From an uncultured Lachnospiraceae bacterium (lineage in GTDB: Bacteria; Bacillota; Clostridia; Lachnospirales; Lachnospiraceae): 64,000 nucleotides of DNA. The notes beneath the pieces were generated by a model, which worked only from the letters and a program-made list of their open reading frames with translations, did no database searches and was not told the origin of the DNA. Positions 40,195 through 48,783 of this stretch are shown here, piece after piece. Made by a program: the position numbers and the translations under genes. Position 1 is the stretch's first letter; every line of letters starts with the position of its first letter. The DNA lies in assembly GCA_910588955.1 (NCBI GenBank), contig CAJURQ010000003.1, forward strand, positions 62,001 to 126,000, written 5' to 3'.

Positions 40195-41163
40195 ATGGAC
40201 TACATAAAAGAATTGCAGGAAAAATTATATAGAGGCGAACTTCTCACAAAAGAGGAGATTATGCCCTTGGCGGAGCAGCCTTTAGAGCAGCTCTGTCTTG
40301 CGGCGGACGAGATCAGGGCGCATTTTTGCGGGAATCGCTTCGACCTTTGCACGATCATAAACGGAAAGTGCGGGCGGTGCTCGGAGGACTGCAAGTACTG
40401 TGCCCAGAGCGCGCACTATACGACCGCCTGCGAAGAGTCCTACCCGCTGCTTTCCACGGAAAAAATCGTGGCTCAGGCAAAGAATAATGCGGAGAGAGGC
40501 GTGCTGCGATATTCCATCGTCACAAGCGGCAGGCGGCTTTCTGAGGCGGAGGTGGAACAGGTCTGCGAGAGCATTCGCGCGGTGCGGCAGGAGGCGGGCA
40601 TAGAGGTCTGCGTTTCCTTCGGTCTGCTCTCGGAGGTGGATTTTAGGAAGGTGAAAGAGGCAGGTGCATCCCGGGTTCACTGTAATCTGGAATCATCAGA
40701 GCGGTATTTCCCCTCAGTCTGTACGACGCACACCTATGCAGATAAGATAGAGACGCTGCGGGCGGCGAAACGGGCGGGGCTTTCCATCTGCAGCGGCGGC
40801 ATTATGGGGCTTGGCGAGACGATGGAAGACAGGATCGACATGGTGCTTACGGCAAGGGAGCTCGGAGTCAAATCCATTCCTGTCAATGTGTTAAACCCGA
40901 TTCCGGGCACGCCCTACGAGAACAACCCGGTGTTGACAAACGACGAGGTGCGGCGGATCGTGGCGGTTTTCCGCTTTATCATTCCCGACGCATCTATCCG
41001 TCTTGCAGGCGGCAGGGGGCTGCTTGGGGACAAGGGGGAAGGGTGCTTTGCCGGAGGCGCGAACGCGGCGATCAGCGGAGACATGCTGACCACGGCGGGC
41101 ATTACCGTTGAGACGGATATGGCGCTGCTTGAAAAAATGGGGTATACTGTGATGAAGGAATAG
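40195..41163 (+). CDS. bioB: Biotin synthase
   Basis: Radical-SAM enzyme that inserts sulfur into dethiobiotin. 322 aa. Seen: NGKCGRCSEDCKYCAQSAHY with the CxxxCxxC cluster (about residues 62-69), the [2Fe-2S]-ligand Cys residues further on (VCVSFGLLSE; VHCNLESSERYF), and the Arg ligand region DASIRLAGGRG near the C-terminus. AGAGGGAC lies ahead of the ATG. BioF and the early pimelate genes (bioC, bioH, bioW, bioI) are not in the window, so the cluster only covers KAPA to biotin plus uptake. Confidence 0.95.
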   Translation: MDYIKELQEKLYRGELLTKEEIMPLAEQPLEQLCLAADEIRAHFCGNRFDLCTIINGKCGRCSEDCKYCAQSAHYTTACEESYPLLSTEKIVAQAKNNAERGVLRYSIVTSGRRLSEAEVEQVCESIRAVRQEAGIEVCVSFGLLSEVDFRKVKEAGASRVHCNLESSERYFPSVCTTHTYADKIETLRAAKRAGLSICSGGIMGLGETMEDRIDMVLTARELGVKSIPVNVLNPIPGTPYENNPVLTNDEVRRIVAVFRFIIPDASIRLAGGRGLLGDKGEGCFAGGANAAISGDMLTTAGITVETDMALLEKMGYTVMKE

Positions 41164-41180
41164 AAACAGGGGGTGCAGAC

Positions 41181-41357
41181 ATGATTACATTTCAGTACCG
41201 GGTGGCAAGCATTGACGGGGACTACGCGAATTTAGAGCGCATCGACGCGCCGGAGGAGGGGTATAAGCTGGTGGCACGCGCGCTTCTTCCCCCGGAGATC
41301 AAAGAGGGGACGAAGCTTTTATACGAGATGCTGCAATATTCCATTCTCGATGAGTAA
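41181..41357 (+). CDS. Conserved 58-aa protein
   Basis: A short frame 17 bp after bioB: MITFQYRVASIDGDYANLER and then LVARALLPPEIKEGTKLLYE, ending YSILDE. CAGGGGGTG serves as a ribosome site. The pattern of a small beta-barrel-like sequence with VxSIDGDYAxLxR and ALLPxEIxEGTKL looks conserved rather than random, and I recall similar short proteins in Lachnospiraceae. Function unknown; possibly co-transcribed with bioB. Confidence 0.6.
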   Translation: MITFQYRVASIDGDYANLERIDAPEEGYKLVARALLPPEIKEGTKLLYEMLQYSILDE

Positions 41358-41410
41358 ATAGCAGAAGAAGGTTATGTAAACTAAGCAAATGTGAGGATGC
41401 GTTTGCGGTA

Positions 41411-41440
41411 TTGCTTTTTATGAGGTGTTCCCTGTATAAT
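41411..41440 (+). promoter_or_regulatory. Predicted promoter of the zinc-ribbon gene
   Basis: TTGCTT (41411-41416), 18-nt spacer and a perfect TATAAT (41435-41440), 31 nt ahead of the gene at 41472. Confidence 0.65.
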
Positions 41441-41471
41441 TGAGACAGAAAAAGCACGGGGAGAGGGAACT

Positions 41472-41922
41472 ATGAAAATACCTTGCGAATACTGCGGGCA
41501 GATGTTCCCGGAAACGGCGCAGACCTGTCCGCACTGTGGAGCGGCAAACAGGCGCGTGAAAAGAGTTGCCTACGGCGTTCCCATGACAATAGAAGAACTG
41601 AGGGCATACTGTCAGCGGCATAACCTGCCGCTTAAGGATATGCGGGTGTTTCTCGGAGAGGATTACCGGGGCGCGAAGGGCACGAAGAGCGCGAACTTGT
41701 CCGGCGGGATTGAAAGAGCCTTGAAGAGAAGCTTTATTTACCAGATGGTCATTTTTGGTCTGGTTATGGTGGTACTGCTGGCGTGCCGGGTACGAGGTGG
41801 GGGATTTCTCCGAAACGTCATGGTACAGCGAGAAGGAGTGGGCGAGCGACGGTTGGGATTCCGATTGGGATAGCAGCGACAGTTGGGACAGCAGCTACGA
41901 TGACTGGGATTCGGACTGGTAA
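41472..41922 (+). pseudogene. Zinc-ribbon membrane protein with frameshift before a WDS-rich tail
   Basis: The frame opens with a zinc ribbon (CEYCGQMFPETAQTCPHCGA), then VPMTIEELRAYCQRHNLPLK, a region resembling short J-domain or zinc-ribbon helpers, and a membrane helix (FIYQMVIFGLVMVVLLAC). From about 41780 the protein-like signal jumps one frame: YEVGDFSETSWYSEKEWASD, then a Trp-Asp-Ser repeat (SDWDSSDSWDSSYDDWDSDW) ending at TAA 41920-41922. In the zero frame the protein ends at 41873 with an unlike-looking basic tail. Either a frameshift mutation, a sequencing error, or recoding. Confidence 0.55.
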
Positions 41923-41924
41923 CA

Positions 41925-42020
41925 GCGTGAAAAGTACTTCTGAAGACGTCCCGCCATAGGACGGGACGCCAAGAAGTACTAAGTTTCACGCGGGAGAATG
42001 CCTGAAATACGGCATTCTCC
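41925..42020. repeat. Two strong palindromes upstream of the DUF512 gene
   Basis: First: GCGTGAAA-AGTACTTCT (41925-41941) with AGAAGTACT-aag-TTTCACGC (41972-41991), holding an inner CGTCCCG/CGGGACG (41947-41968). Second: GGAGAATGCC (41993-42002) with GGCATTCTCC (42011-42020). No T-runs. The DUF512 start follows 17 nt later, so these would fold in its leader. Confidence 0.65.
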
Positions 42021-42037
42021 GTAGAGAGGAAGCTAAT

Positions 42038-43453
42038 GTGAAAAAGACAGAGCATGTGGTGAAGGAGGTGGCACCCGGCTCCATCGCACAGGAGATGGGG
42101 ATTGAGGCGGGCGACGTCCTTCTTTCCGTTAATGACAACGAAATAGAGGATGTGTTCGATTATCGGTATCTGATGAAGGACGAATATGTGGAGGCGCTTG
42201 TGCGCAAGGCGGACGGCGAGGAGTGGCTTTTAGAGATCGACAAGGACTATGACGAGGATCTGGGCGTGGAGTTTGAGAACGGTCTGATGAGCGATTATCG
42301 TTCCTGCAGCAATAAGTGTATCTTCTGCTTTATCGATCAGATGCCGCCGGGGATGCGGGAGACGCTGTACTTTAAGGATGACGATTCACGGCTTTCCTTC
42401 TTGCAGGGCAATTATATCACGTTGACCAACATGGACGATCGGGACGTGGAGCGCATCATCCAGATGCAGCTTGCGCCCATCAACATTTCGGTGCACACTA
42501 CAAACCCGGCGCTTCGGTGCAGGATGTTAAACAACCGTTTCGCGGGGGAAAAATTGCGCTTTCTTGATCGTTTCTACGAGGGGCATGTGGAGATGAACGG
42601 GCAGATCGTGTGCTGCAAGGGAATTAACGATGGGGAAGAACTGCGGCGAAGCATCACGGACCTGATGGAGTATCTGCCCTTTATGCGGAGCGTGTCGTTG
42701 GTGCCCGCGGGGATTACGAAATACCGGGAAGGGCTTTGTCCTCTGGAGCTTTTTACGAAGGAGGAGGCATGCGGGATCATTGATATGATTGAACAGTACC
42801 AGAAGATTTGTTTTGACCAATATGGTCTACACTTTATTCACGCCAGCGACGAGTTTTATATGCTGGCGGAGAGGGATTTTCCCGAGGAAGAGCGCTACGA
42901 CGGTTATATCCAGCTTGAAAACGGCGTGGGTATGATGCGGCTTTTCCGGGAGGAATTTGCAGAGGCAATGCGGGCACTTGCGACTGACCAAAATGGTCAA
43001 AACAAACCGATGGAGATAAAAAGGACAATCTCTGTGGCGACGGGCAGGCTGGCATATCCCTTGATACGGGATGCGGCGGCGGAACTTTGCGGCGCGTGTC
43101 CGGGGCTTGCCATTCATGTTTTCCCGATCCAAAACGATTTCTTTGGGGAGACGATCACCGTTGCCGGGCTGGTCACGGGGCAGGATCTAATCGCCCAGTT
43201 AAAGGAGCGGCGGCAGGCAGGGGAGCGGCTGGGCGACATTTTGTTCATTCCGTCCAATATGCTGCGCAGCGGGGAGCAGGTCTTCCTGGACGACGTCACC
43301 GTGTCGGATGTGGAGCGGGCGCTTGGGATGCCGGTGGCGGTTATCGATTCCGGCGGCGGAGATTTTGTGAAGGCGGCGTTACACCCGGATTACTGCATGG
43401 ACAGGGAAAACGACGGGGATTCCTTCGTGTATGTGCAGGGGTATGACAGGTGA
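42038..43453 (+). CDS. DUF512 radical-SAM-like protein with PDZ domain
   Basis: 471 aa from a GTG start (AGAGAGGAAG upstream). N-terminal PDZ-like domain (about residues 1-65, EVAPGSIAQEMGIEAGDVLL), then a Cys cluster CSNKCIFCFIDQMPPGM (about 89-105) in CxxxCxxC spacing, the conserved SFLQGNYITLTNM, and the C-terminal DUF512 domain with DFFGETITVAGLVTGQDL and IDSGGGDFVKA-like GGGDFV end. The family is widespread in Firmicutes and Cyanobacteria; its reaction is unknown. It often precedes the GTPase gene der, which is not next here. Confidence 0.88.
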   Translation: MKKTEHVVKEVAPGSIAQEMGIEAGDVLLSVNDNEIEDVFDYRYLMKDEYVEALVRKADGEEWLLEIDKDYDEDLGVEFENGLMSDYRSCSNKCIFCFIDQMPPGMRETLYFKDDDSRLSFLQGNYITLTNMDDRDVERIIQMQLAPINISVHTTNPALRCRMLNNRFAGEKLRFLDRFYEGHVEMNGQIVCCKGINDGEELRRSITDLMEYLPFMRSVSLVPAGITKYREGLCPLELFTKEEACGIIDMIEQYQKICFDQYGLHFIHASDEFYMLAERDFPEEERYDGYIQLENGVGMMRLFREEFAEAMRALATDQNGQNKPMEIKRTISVATGRLAYPLIRDAAAELCGACPGLAIHVFPIQNDFFGETITVAGLVTGQDLIAQLKERRQAGERLGDILFIPSNMLRSGEQVFLDDVTVSDVERALGMPVAVIDSGGGDFVKAALHPDYCMDRENDGDSFVYVQGYDR

Positions 43454-43569
43454 GTTGCTGAATGTTATGTAAACTATGTTGCGCCGACATGTTTGCATTA
43501 TGTAAACCTGAGAAGAGTAGAAATCGGCAGAGTATAGTATATGATGTAAACTAAAAGAAGGAGCGGAAA

Positions 43570-44169
43570 ATGGCGGCGTATACCGTAAAAAATTTAGATA
43601 AAGAAGAAATCGGGCATATTTATCAGACTTATATGAGGAAGGATTTCCCGTCCGACGAATTGAAGCCGTTAAGCCATATCACAAGGAGCATGGATGACGG
43701 CTACGGTTTTTCTCTGGGGATTTACGGCGGGGAGGAACTGGTGGGCTATGCCGTTTTCATACTCTGCAAGGAGACACGGTGCGCGCTGCTCGACTATTTT
43801 GCGATTCTGCGCGGAAAAAGGGGCGGCGGGCTGGGGCATCACGCCTTTTCCCTGTTTGTGTCCTACTTTGCAGAAAACCTGCCGGACGTGGACGGGCTTT
43901 ATATCGAGTCCGAGCGCATTTCGGCGGCGGCTGATGAAAAACAAGGTCTGACCAGAGAACGGCGGATTGCGTTTTACCTCTCCTGCGGCTGCGAGATGAC
44001 GGCGCTGCGGTCTGTTCTTTTCGGCGTGGACTACAGTGTGCTTTACAAACCTGTCGGAGAGCGGGGGCAGAAGGCTTCCCTGACCGCGCTGGATACCCTC
44101 TACCAGAAGATGTTTAAGCCGGAACATTATGACCGGTTTGTGAGCCTTGCCATGATGGAGGAAAGCTAG
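43570..44169 (+). CDS. GNAT-like acetyltransferase
   Basis: 199 aa. The pattern fits a GNAT N-acyltransferase of the type common in Clostridia: FSLGIYGGEELVGYAVFILC (strands 2-3), then ALLDYFAILRGKRGGGLGHH, where the RGKRGGGLG run stands in for the acetyl-CoA binding Q/RxxGxG/A motif, and a C-terminal FYLSCGCEMTALRSVLFGVD. Substrate unknown. AAGGAGCGG precedes the ATG. Stands alone between the DUF512 and chemoreceptor genes. Confidence 0.8.
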   Translation: MAAYTVKNLDKEEIGHIYQTYMRKDFPSDELKPLSHITRSMDDGYGFSLGIYGGEELVGYAVFILCKETRCALLDYFAILRGKRGGGLGHHAFSLFVSYFAENLPDVDGLYIESERISAAADEKQGLTRERRIAFYLSCGCEMTALRSVLFGVDYSVLYKPVGERGQKASLTALDTLYQKMFKPEHYDRFVSLAMMEES

Positions 44170-44210
44170 GAAAATAGCGGCTTTCAAGCCCTTCAGAAGC
44201 GTATTTTCTC

Positions 44211-44241
44211 TTGACTTTTAGGGGGGAGGGTATGATATAAT
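44211..44241 (+). promoter_or_regulatory. Predicted promoter of the chemoreceptor gene
   Basis: TTGACT (44211-44216), 19-nt spacer and TATAAT (44236-44241). The spacer is 2 nt longer than ideal. Confidence 0.5.
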
Positions 44242-44291
44242 AGAAACGGAGTTATATACTCTCATACGCAGGAGAAGGAGGATAGGCGGGT

Positions 44292-45755
44292 ATGGAACTG
44301 GAAATTCTTAAAAATGAGGAGAAACGGATGAACATGATTATGTTCCTGTTCCTCGTGGTGATCCCTATTGTTGCCGTTGTCTATGTGCTTTTGTTTAACG
44401 GCGCGTCCGGGAGGGATGCGATCGTCCTATTGATGGTGGCGGCGAGTGTGTTGATCAAGGTGTTTGAAAAGAAGCTGGGTTCTTTTGCAAAATATCTTTA
44501 TATATCGGTTCTTCCGTTTTTCGGTGCGGTGACCCTCGTGGTGGGGACGCCCGGTGTATTCGGAGCCATGGTGGAAGCGTATTTTCTCGTTCTGTTTCTG
44601 GCAATTCCCTATTATGATTTATCGGTGATCAAGGTATGCGCAGGGGTGACCGTAGGGGTCAATGTTGTGGCGCTGCTTATTTTCAGACAGGCATATCTGT
44701 GTATGTACACATTGTCTATCTGGGTCTTTATCATTATGGTATATGTGCTTGCGATTGCCGCGGCTGTTTTCATCGTATTCAGGGCGAGATCCCTGTTTAC
44801 GGCGGTAGAGCAGAAGGAAGGGGAGGTGGAAGAGCTTCTGAACAACGTAAGAGGCGCTTTCGAGGGACTGCAGGAGTCCTCACAGTCCATTTATGATTCC
44901 TTACATAGCTTTGAACAGAGTTCTTCCGAGATTGCGGCGTCCACTGAGGAGATTTCCGCCAGCGTGGAACAGCAGATCGAGCAGGTGGAGGGCAGTATCC
45001 AGATATTCAACGATCTGGACAGCCGGATCGGGGATTCCGAGTCCAGAGTGATGCAGACGGTTGAAAATGTGAAGCATCTGGAGGAGAAGAACAACGAAGG
45101 CATTGTCGCGATCGAGGAACTTTCCAAAAAGTTCAGTGAGAATATCAAGGCGACACAGGTGGCATCCGAAGGTATGGCGGCGCTGGAGCAGAAGTCCAGT
45201 TCCATCGGAGAGATTATAGACAGCATCAGCCAGATCGCGAAACAGACCAATCTGCTCGCGCTGAACGCGGCGATTGAGGCGGCGAGAGCGGGCGAAGCGG
45301 GCAAGGGTTTTGCGGTGGTTGCGGACGAGATCAACGCGCTGTCCGGCGAGTCGGCGACAGCGACGCAGAAGATTGACGCAATTTTGAAGGATATCATCGC
45401 TACCATCGGCGATACGAACAAGGTGATTGACCGCAATACCGTGATTGTGCGGGAGTCCAATGAAAAGCTGGACGACACGGTGAAAATTTTTGACACCATG
45501 CTGAAGTCGTCCGAGGAAGTCATTGACGAGACGGAAAAACTGAAAGACGGATTGGGCGGTATCGTGGAGATTAAGGAACGGCTGCAGGAGGCGATGCAGC
45601 AGGTTGAGAAGATTTCGCAGGTTTCGGTGCAGGGCACGACGGAGATCAGTTCCTCCACAGAGGAGCAGGTGACAGGAGTGGAGACGATCCTTTCCTCCAT
45701 GGCAAAGGTGCAGTCAGGCATCGACAGACTTGCAAATATTTTAAATCAGGTTTAA
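44292..45755 (+). CDS. Methyl-accepting chemotaxis-type sensory protein
   Basis: 487 aa. Six closely spaced N-terminal membrane helices (about residues 14-175) without a large outside domain, then a coiled-coil signalling domain with the conserved hairpin tip [20 protein letters not shown] and [20 protein letters not shown] (about 313-352). A tail AEL methylation-receptor peptide is not seen. It probably senses membrane state or an internal signal and talks to CheA/CheW. No che or flagellar gene is nearby, so it may work in a non-flagellar pathway. GGAGAAGGAGG precedes the ATG. Confidence 0.92.
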   Translation: MELEILKNEEKRMNMIMFLFLVVIPIVAVVYVLLFNGASGRDAIVLLMVAASVLIKVFEKKLGSFAKYLYISVLPFFGAVTLVVGTPGVFGAMVEAYFLVLFLAIPYYDLSVIKVCAGVTVGVNVVALLIFRQAYLCMYTLSIWVFIIMVYVLAIAAAVFIVFRARSLFTAVEQKEGEVEELLNNVRGAFEGLQESSQSIYDSLHSFEQSSSEIAASTEEISASVEQQIEQVEGSIQIFNDLDSRIGDSESRVMQTVENVKHLEEKNNEGIVAIEELSKKFSENIKATQVASEGMAALEQKSSSIGEIIDSISQIAKQTNLLALNAAIEAARAGEAGKGFAVVADEINALSGESATATQKIDAILKDIIATIGDTNKVIDRNTVIVRESNEKLDDTVKIFDTMLKSSEEVIDETEKLKDGLGGIVEIKERLQEAMQQVEKISQVSVQGTTEISSSTEEQVTGVETILSSMAKVQSGIDRLANILNQV

Positions 45756-45783
45756 AATAATATAAGTTAGGTAACAATTTTGG

Positions 45784-45809
45784 CATGTCCCGCTTATCGG
45801 CGGGACATG
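45784..45809. repeat. Perfect GC-rich palindrome ahead of the EF-G-like gene
   Basis: CATGTCCCGC (45784-45793) and GCGGGACATG (45800-45809) with a 6-nt loop. It begins 28 bp after the chemoreceptor stop and has no T-run. It shares the GTCCCGC/GCGGGAC heart with the palindrome at 41947-41968. Confidence 0.6.
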
Positions 45810-45829
45810 TTCGCGTATCGGGGGTTAAA

Positions 45830-48556
45830 ATGAGCGGTAAAAAGACAGTAATAGGTCTGCTGGCACATGTGGATGCAGGGAAGACAACTTTGGCGGAGCG
45901 TATGCTCTATATGGCGGGAGAGATCAGAAATCCCGGTCGTGTGGATCACAGGGATACGTTTCTGGATACGGACGCGCAGGAGCGGGACCGGGGTATCACC
46001 ATCTTTTCCAAGCAGGCGCGTTTTTCATGGAAGGACTGTGAAGTGACGCTTATGGATACGCCGGGGCACGTGGACTTCTCGGCGGAGATGGAGCGGACGC
46101 TGCAGGTGTTAGACTGCGCGGTGCTCATTATAAACGGTGCGGACGGGGTGCAGAGCCACACGTTGACATTGTGGAGGCTGTTGGAGCGCTATCAGGTGCC
46201 GACCTTTCTCTTTATCAACAAGATGGACCAGCCGGGGACGGATGCGGACAGGCTGCTTTCGGGCGTGCAGAAGGAATTGGACGGGCGCTGTGTGTCCTTT
46301 GCGTGCCCGGGCGGGGTGCGGACGGATTCATTTTATGAAAACGTTGCGGTCTGCGACGAGACGCTGCTGGAGCGATATCTGGAGCGGATGGAGCAGGGCG
46401 CGGAAGGACAGGGGCAATCGGCGGACGTGTCACAGGGCGGGCAGCCCCCGGTGAGCGACGAAGAGATAGCGTCATTGGCAGAGAAACGGAAACTGTTTCC
46501 CTGCTTTTTCGGTTCCGCCCTGCACGGGGACGGCGTGGAGGCATTGCTCGATGCGCTTCTGGCATATGCGCCTTCACCAAAGTACGGGGAAACGTTCGGC
46601 GCGCGTGTTTTTAAGATTACGAGGGATCCGCAGGGAAACCGGCTGACGCATGTCAAAGTGACGGGAGGGAGTCTTAAGGTCAAGCAGACGATAACGGTGT
46701 CGGGCGGACAGAGCAGGGCTGGAACGGACGAGGCGGAACCATCGAAAAAGAATGGAACGGGAGCGGCGGGTGACTGTGTGGAAAAGATTGACCAGATTCG
46801 TCAATATTCCGGCGAGAAATACGTGGCGGTGCAGGAGGCGGAAGCCGGGAGTATATGTGCCCTTCTTGGACCGGAACACACTTTTTGCGGACAGGGGCTG
46901 GGTACGGAGAGGGAGAGCGTGCTGCCTGTCTTGGAACCGGTTATGACTTATAGGGTCAATTTGCCGGAAGGCTGCGATATCCATGAGATGTATAGAAAGT
47001 TATGTAAACTTGAAGAGGAGGAGCCCCAGCTTCACCTCGTCAGACAGGAACAGAGCGGGGAACTCCATGTCCGGGTGATGGGTGAGGTGCAGATTGAGAT
47101 TTTAAGAAAGCTGATTTTCGAGCGGTTCGGCGTGGAGGCGGACTTTGACGAGGGGAGCGTTCTCTACAAGGAAACGATTGCGGATGTGGCGGAGGGGGTA
47201 GGGCATTTTGAACCGCTTCGCCACTATGCGGAGGTGCATCTGATTTTGGAGCCGGGGGAGCGGGGTAGCGGTCTTACGTTTCGGAGCTGCTGCAGCGAGG
47301 ATAAGCTGGACCGGAACTGGCAGAGACTGATTTTGACCCATCTGGAGGAGAAGACGCACCTCGGCGTGCTGACTGGCTCACCGATCACGGATATGCAGAT
47401 TACGCTGGCGGCGGGGAAATCCCATGTGAAGCATACGGAGGGCGGCGATTTCAGGCAGGCGACTTACCGCGCGCTCAGGCAGGGGCTTTGCCGCGCGAGG
47501 AGCGTGCTCTTAGAGCCTGTCTATGCTTTTCGCATGGAACTGCCCGGCTCGCTGGTTGGGCGTGCCATGACGGACGTGCAGGCAATGAGCGGTCGGTTTG
47601 ACGCGCCGGAGACCGTGGGAGATGAGGCGGTGCTCACAGGCACAGTTCCGGTTTCCGAATTTGGCGGCTACCAGACGAAGCTGCTCGCCTATTCCGGAGG
47701 AAAAGGACGGCTGTTTACGAGACTGCAGGGTTATGAGCCTTGCCACAATGCGGAGGAGGTCATGGAACAGATCGGCTACGAGGCGGAGCATGATCTGGAT
47801 AATCCGTGCGGTTCCGTGTTCTGCGCTCACGGAGCGGGATTTGTGGTGGAGTGGGACCGGGTAGAGGAGTACATGCATCTTGAGCCGGTGCTGAAGGCGG
47901 GAAAAGATGTTGAAATGGGAAATTTTGCTGAGCAGTACGTTAAGCGGTCCTCCGACAGAGGTTCGACGGTTGACTTTATTGGTCAAGAAGAGGTGGAGGA
48001 GATCTTTGCGCGGACTTTCGGCACAAAGGAGCCGAAAAAGCAGGGATGGGCAAGAACCATCCGCGCCAAGGCGGCTGCGCCCGCCGAAGTCGAATACCGC
48101 GGCGGGCAGACGAGACAGGAGGAGTATCTTCTGGTGGACGGTTACAACATTATCTTTGCGTGGGAGGAATTGAGCAGTTTGGCAAAGTCGGATTTAAATG
48201 CGGCACGGTGCAGGCTTATGGATATTCTCTGCAATTATCAGGCGCTGTGCAAAATGCACCTGATTCTTGTCTTCGATGCCTACCGGGTGAAGGGGAATCC
48301 CGGCAGTGTGGAGCGGTATCACAATATCGACGTGGTGTACACGAAGGAGGCGGAGACGGCGGACCAGTATATCGAGAAGGTGACCCACGAGATGAGCCGG
48401 AAAAACCACCGCGTGCGGGTGGCAACGTCCGACGGGCTTGAGCAGATTATCATTATGGGAGCGGGGGCAATCCGTGTTTCCGCGAGGGAACTTTTGGAGG
48501 AGATAAGGGCGGCGGAGAAGGAGATGCGGGAGAGTTTTGATATTTCGGTGGAGTAG
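45830..48556 (+). CDS. EF-G/TetM-like GTPase fused to a YacP (NYN) nuclease domain
   Basis: 908 aa from the ATG at 45830 (GGGGG site); the upstream ATG at 45785 lies inside a palindrome. Residues 1-640 form a translational GTPase of the ribosomal-protection type: P-loop GLLAHVDAGKTTLAERML, switch RGITIFSKQA, G3 LMDTPGHVDF, G4 INKMDQ, then EF-G domains III-V. Residues about 755-908 are a NYN/PIN-like domain related to YacP/Rae1 (LLVDGYNIIFAWEEL; ILVFDAYRVKGN; ETADQYIEKVTHEM), a ribosome-associated mRNA endonuclease. The fusion suggests a factor that clears or cuts mRNA on stalled ribosomes. I do not infer tetracycline resistance from similarity alone. Confidence 0.88.
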   Translation: MSGKKTVIGLLAHVDAGKTTLAERMLYMAGEIRNPGRVDHRDTFLDTDAQERDRGITIFSKQARFSWKDCEVTLMDTPGHVDFSAEMERTLQVLDCAVLIINGADGVQSHTLTLWRLLERYQVPTFLFINKMDQPGTDADRLLSGVQKELDGRCVSFACPGGVRTDSFYENVAVCDETLLERYLERMEQGAEGQGQSADVSQGGQPPVSDEEIASLAEKRKLFPCFFGSALHGDGVEALLDALLAYAPSPKYGETFGARVFKITRDPQGNRLTHVKVTGGSLKVKQTITVSGGQSRAGTDEAEPSKKNGTGAAGDCVEKIDQIRQYSGEKYVAVQEAEAGSICALLGPEHTFCGQGLGTERESVLPVLEPVMTYRVNLPEGCDIHEMYRKLCKLEEEEPQLHLVRQEQSGELHVRVMGEVQIEILRKLIFERFGVEADFDEGSVLYKETIADVAEGVGHFEPLRHYAEVHLILEPGERGSGLTFRSCCSEDKLDRNWQRLILTHLEEKTHLGVLTGSPITDMQITLAAGKSHVKHTEGGDFRQATYRALRQGLCRARSVLLEPVYAFRMELPGSLVGRAMTDVQAMSGRFDAPETVGDEAVLTGTVPVSEFGGYQTKLLAYSGGKGRLFTRLQGYEPCHNAEEVMEQIGYEAEHDLDNPCGSVFCAHGAGFVVEWDRVEEYMHLEPVLKAGKDVEMGNFAEQYVKRSSDRGSTVDFIGQEEVEEIFARTFGTKEPKKQGWARTIRAKAAAPAEVEYRGGQTRQEEYLLVDGYNIIFAWEELSSLAKSDLNAARCRLMDILCNYQALCKMHLILVFDAYRVKGNPGSVERYHNIDVVYTKEAETADQYIEKVTHEMSRKNHRVRVATSDGLEQIIIMGAGAIRVSARELLEEIRAAEKEMRESFDISVE

Positions 48557-48565
48557 TCGCACTGA

Positions 48566-48652
48566 ATTGTAAAAAAGATGCAAATTTAAAGAATTGAATT
48601 GTCGAAAAAGATGCATATTTAGGAAAAAGTATCGTCAAAAAAGATGCATAAT
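48566..48652 (+). promoter_or_regulatory. Three direct repeats upstream of the two-component operon
   Basis: Related copies ATTGTAAAAAAGATGCAAAT (48566), ATTGTCGAAAAAGATGCATA (48598) and TATCGTCAAAAAAGATGCAT (48630), spaced 32 nt apart, about three helical turns. Further down are two TTTTTATAAG copies and a CTTATTTTTAAGATAAG palindrome before the start at 48784. This looks like a regulator-binding array, perhaps for the response regulator encoded next. Confidence 0.6.
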
Positions 48653-48783
48653 CGATTGACGGAACAGATATGGCGATTTTTATCTAACCTTAAGATTTTT
48701 ATAAGAAATCCCACGACTTTTTTATAAGGACTTATTTTTAAGATAAGTGCAGGCTTAAAGGAAAAAGGGGGTAAGATTTTCAG

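Noticed and set aside
45830..47750. Tetracycline resistance gene (tetM/W/O type)
   Set aside because: It is a chromosomal EF-G-like protein fused to a nuclease domain; similarity to ribosomal-protection proteins alone does not show resistance.
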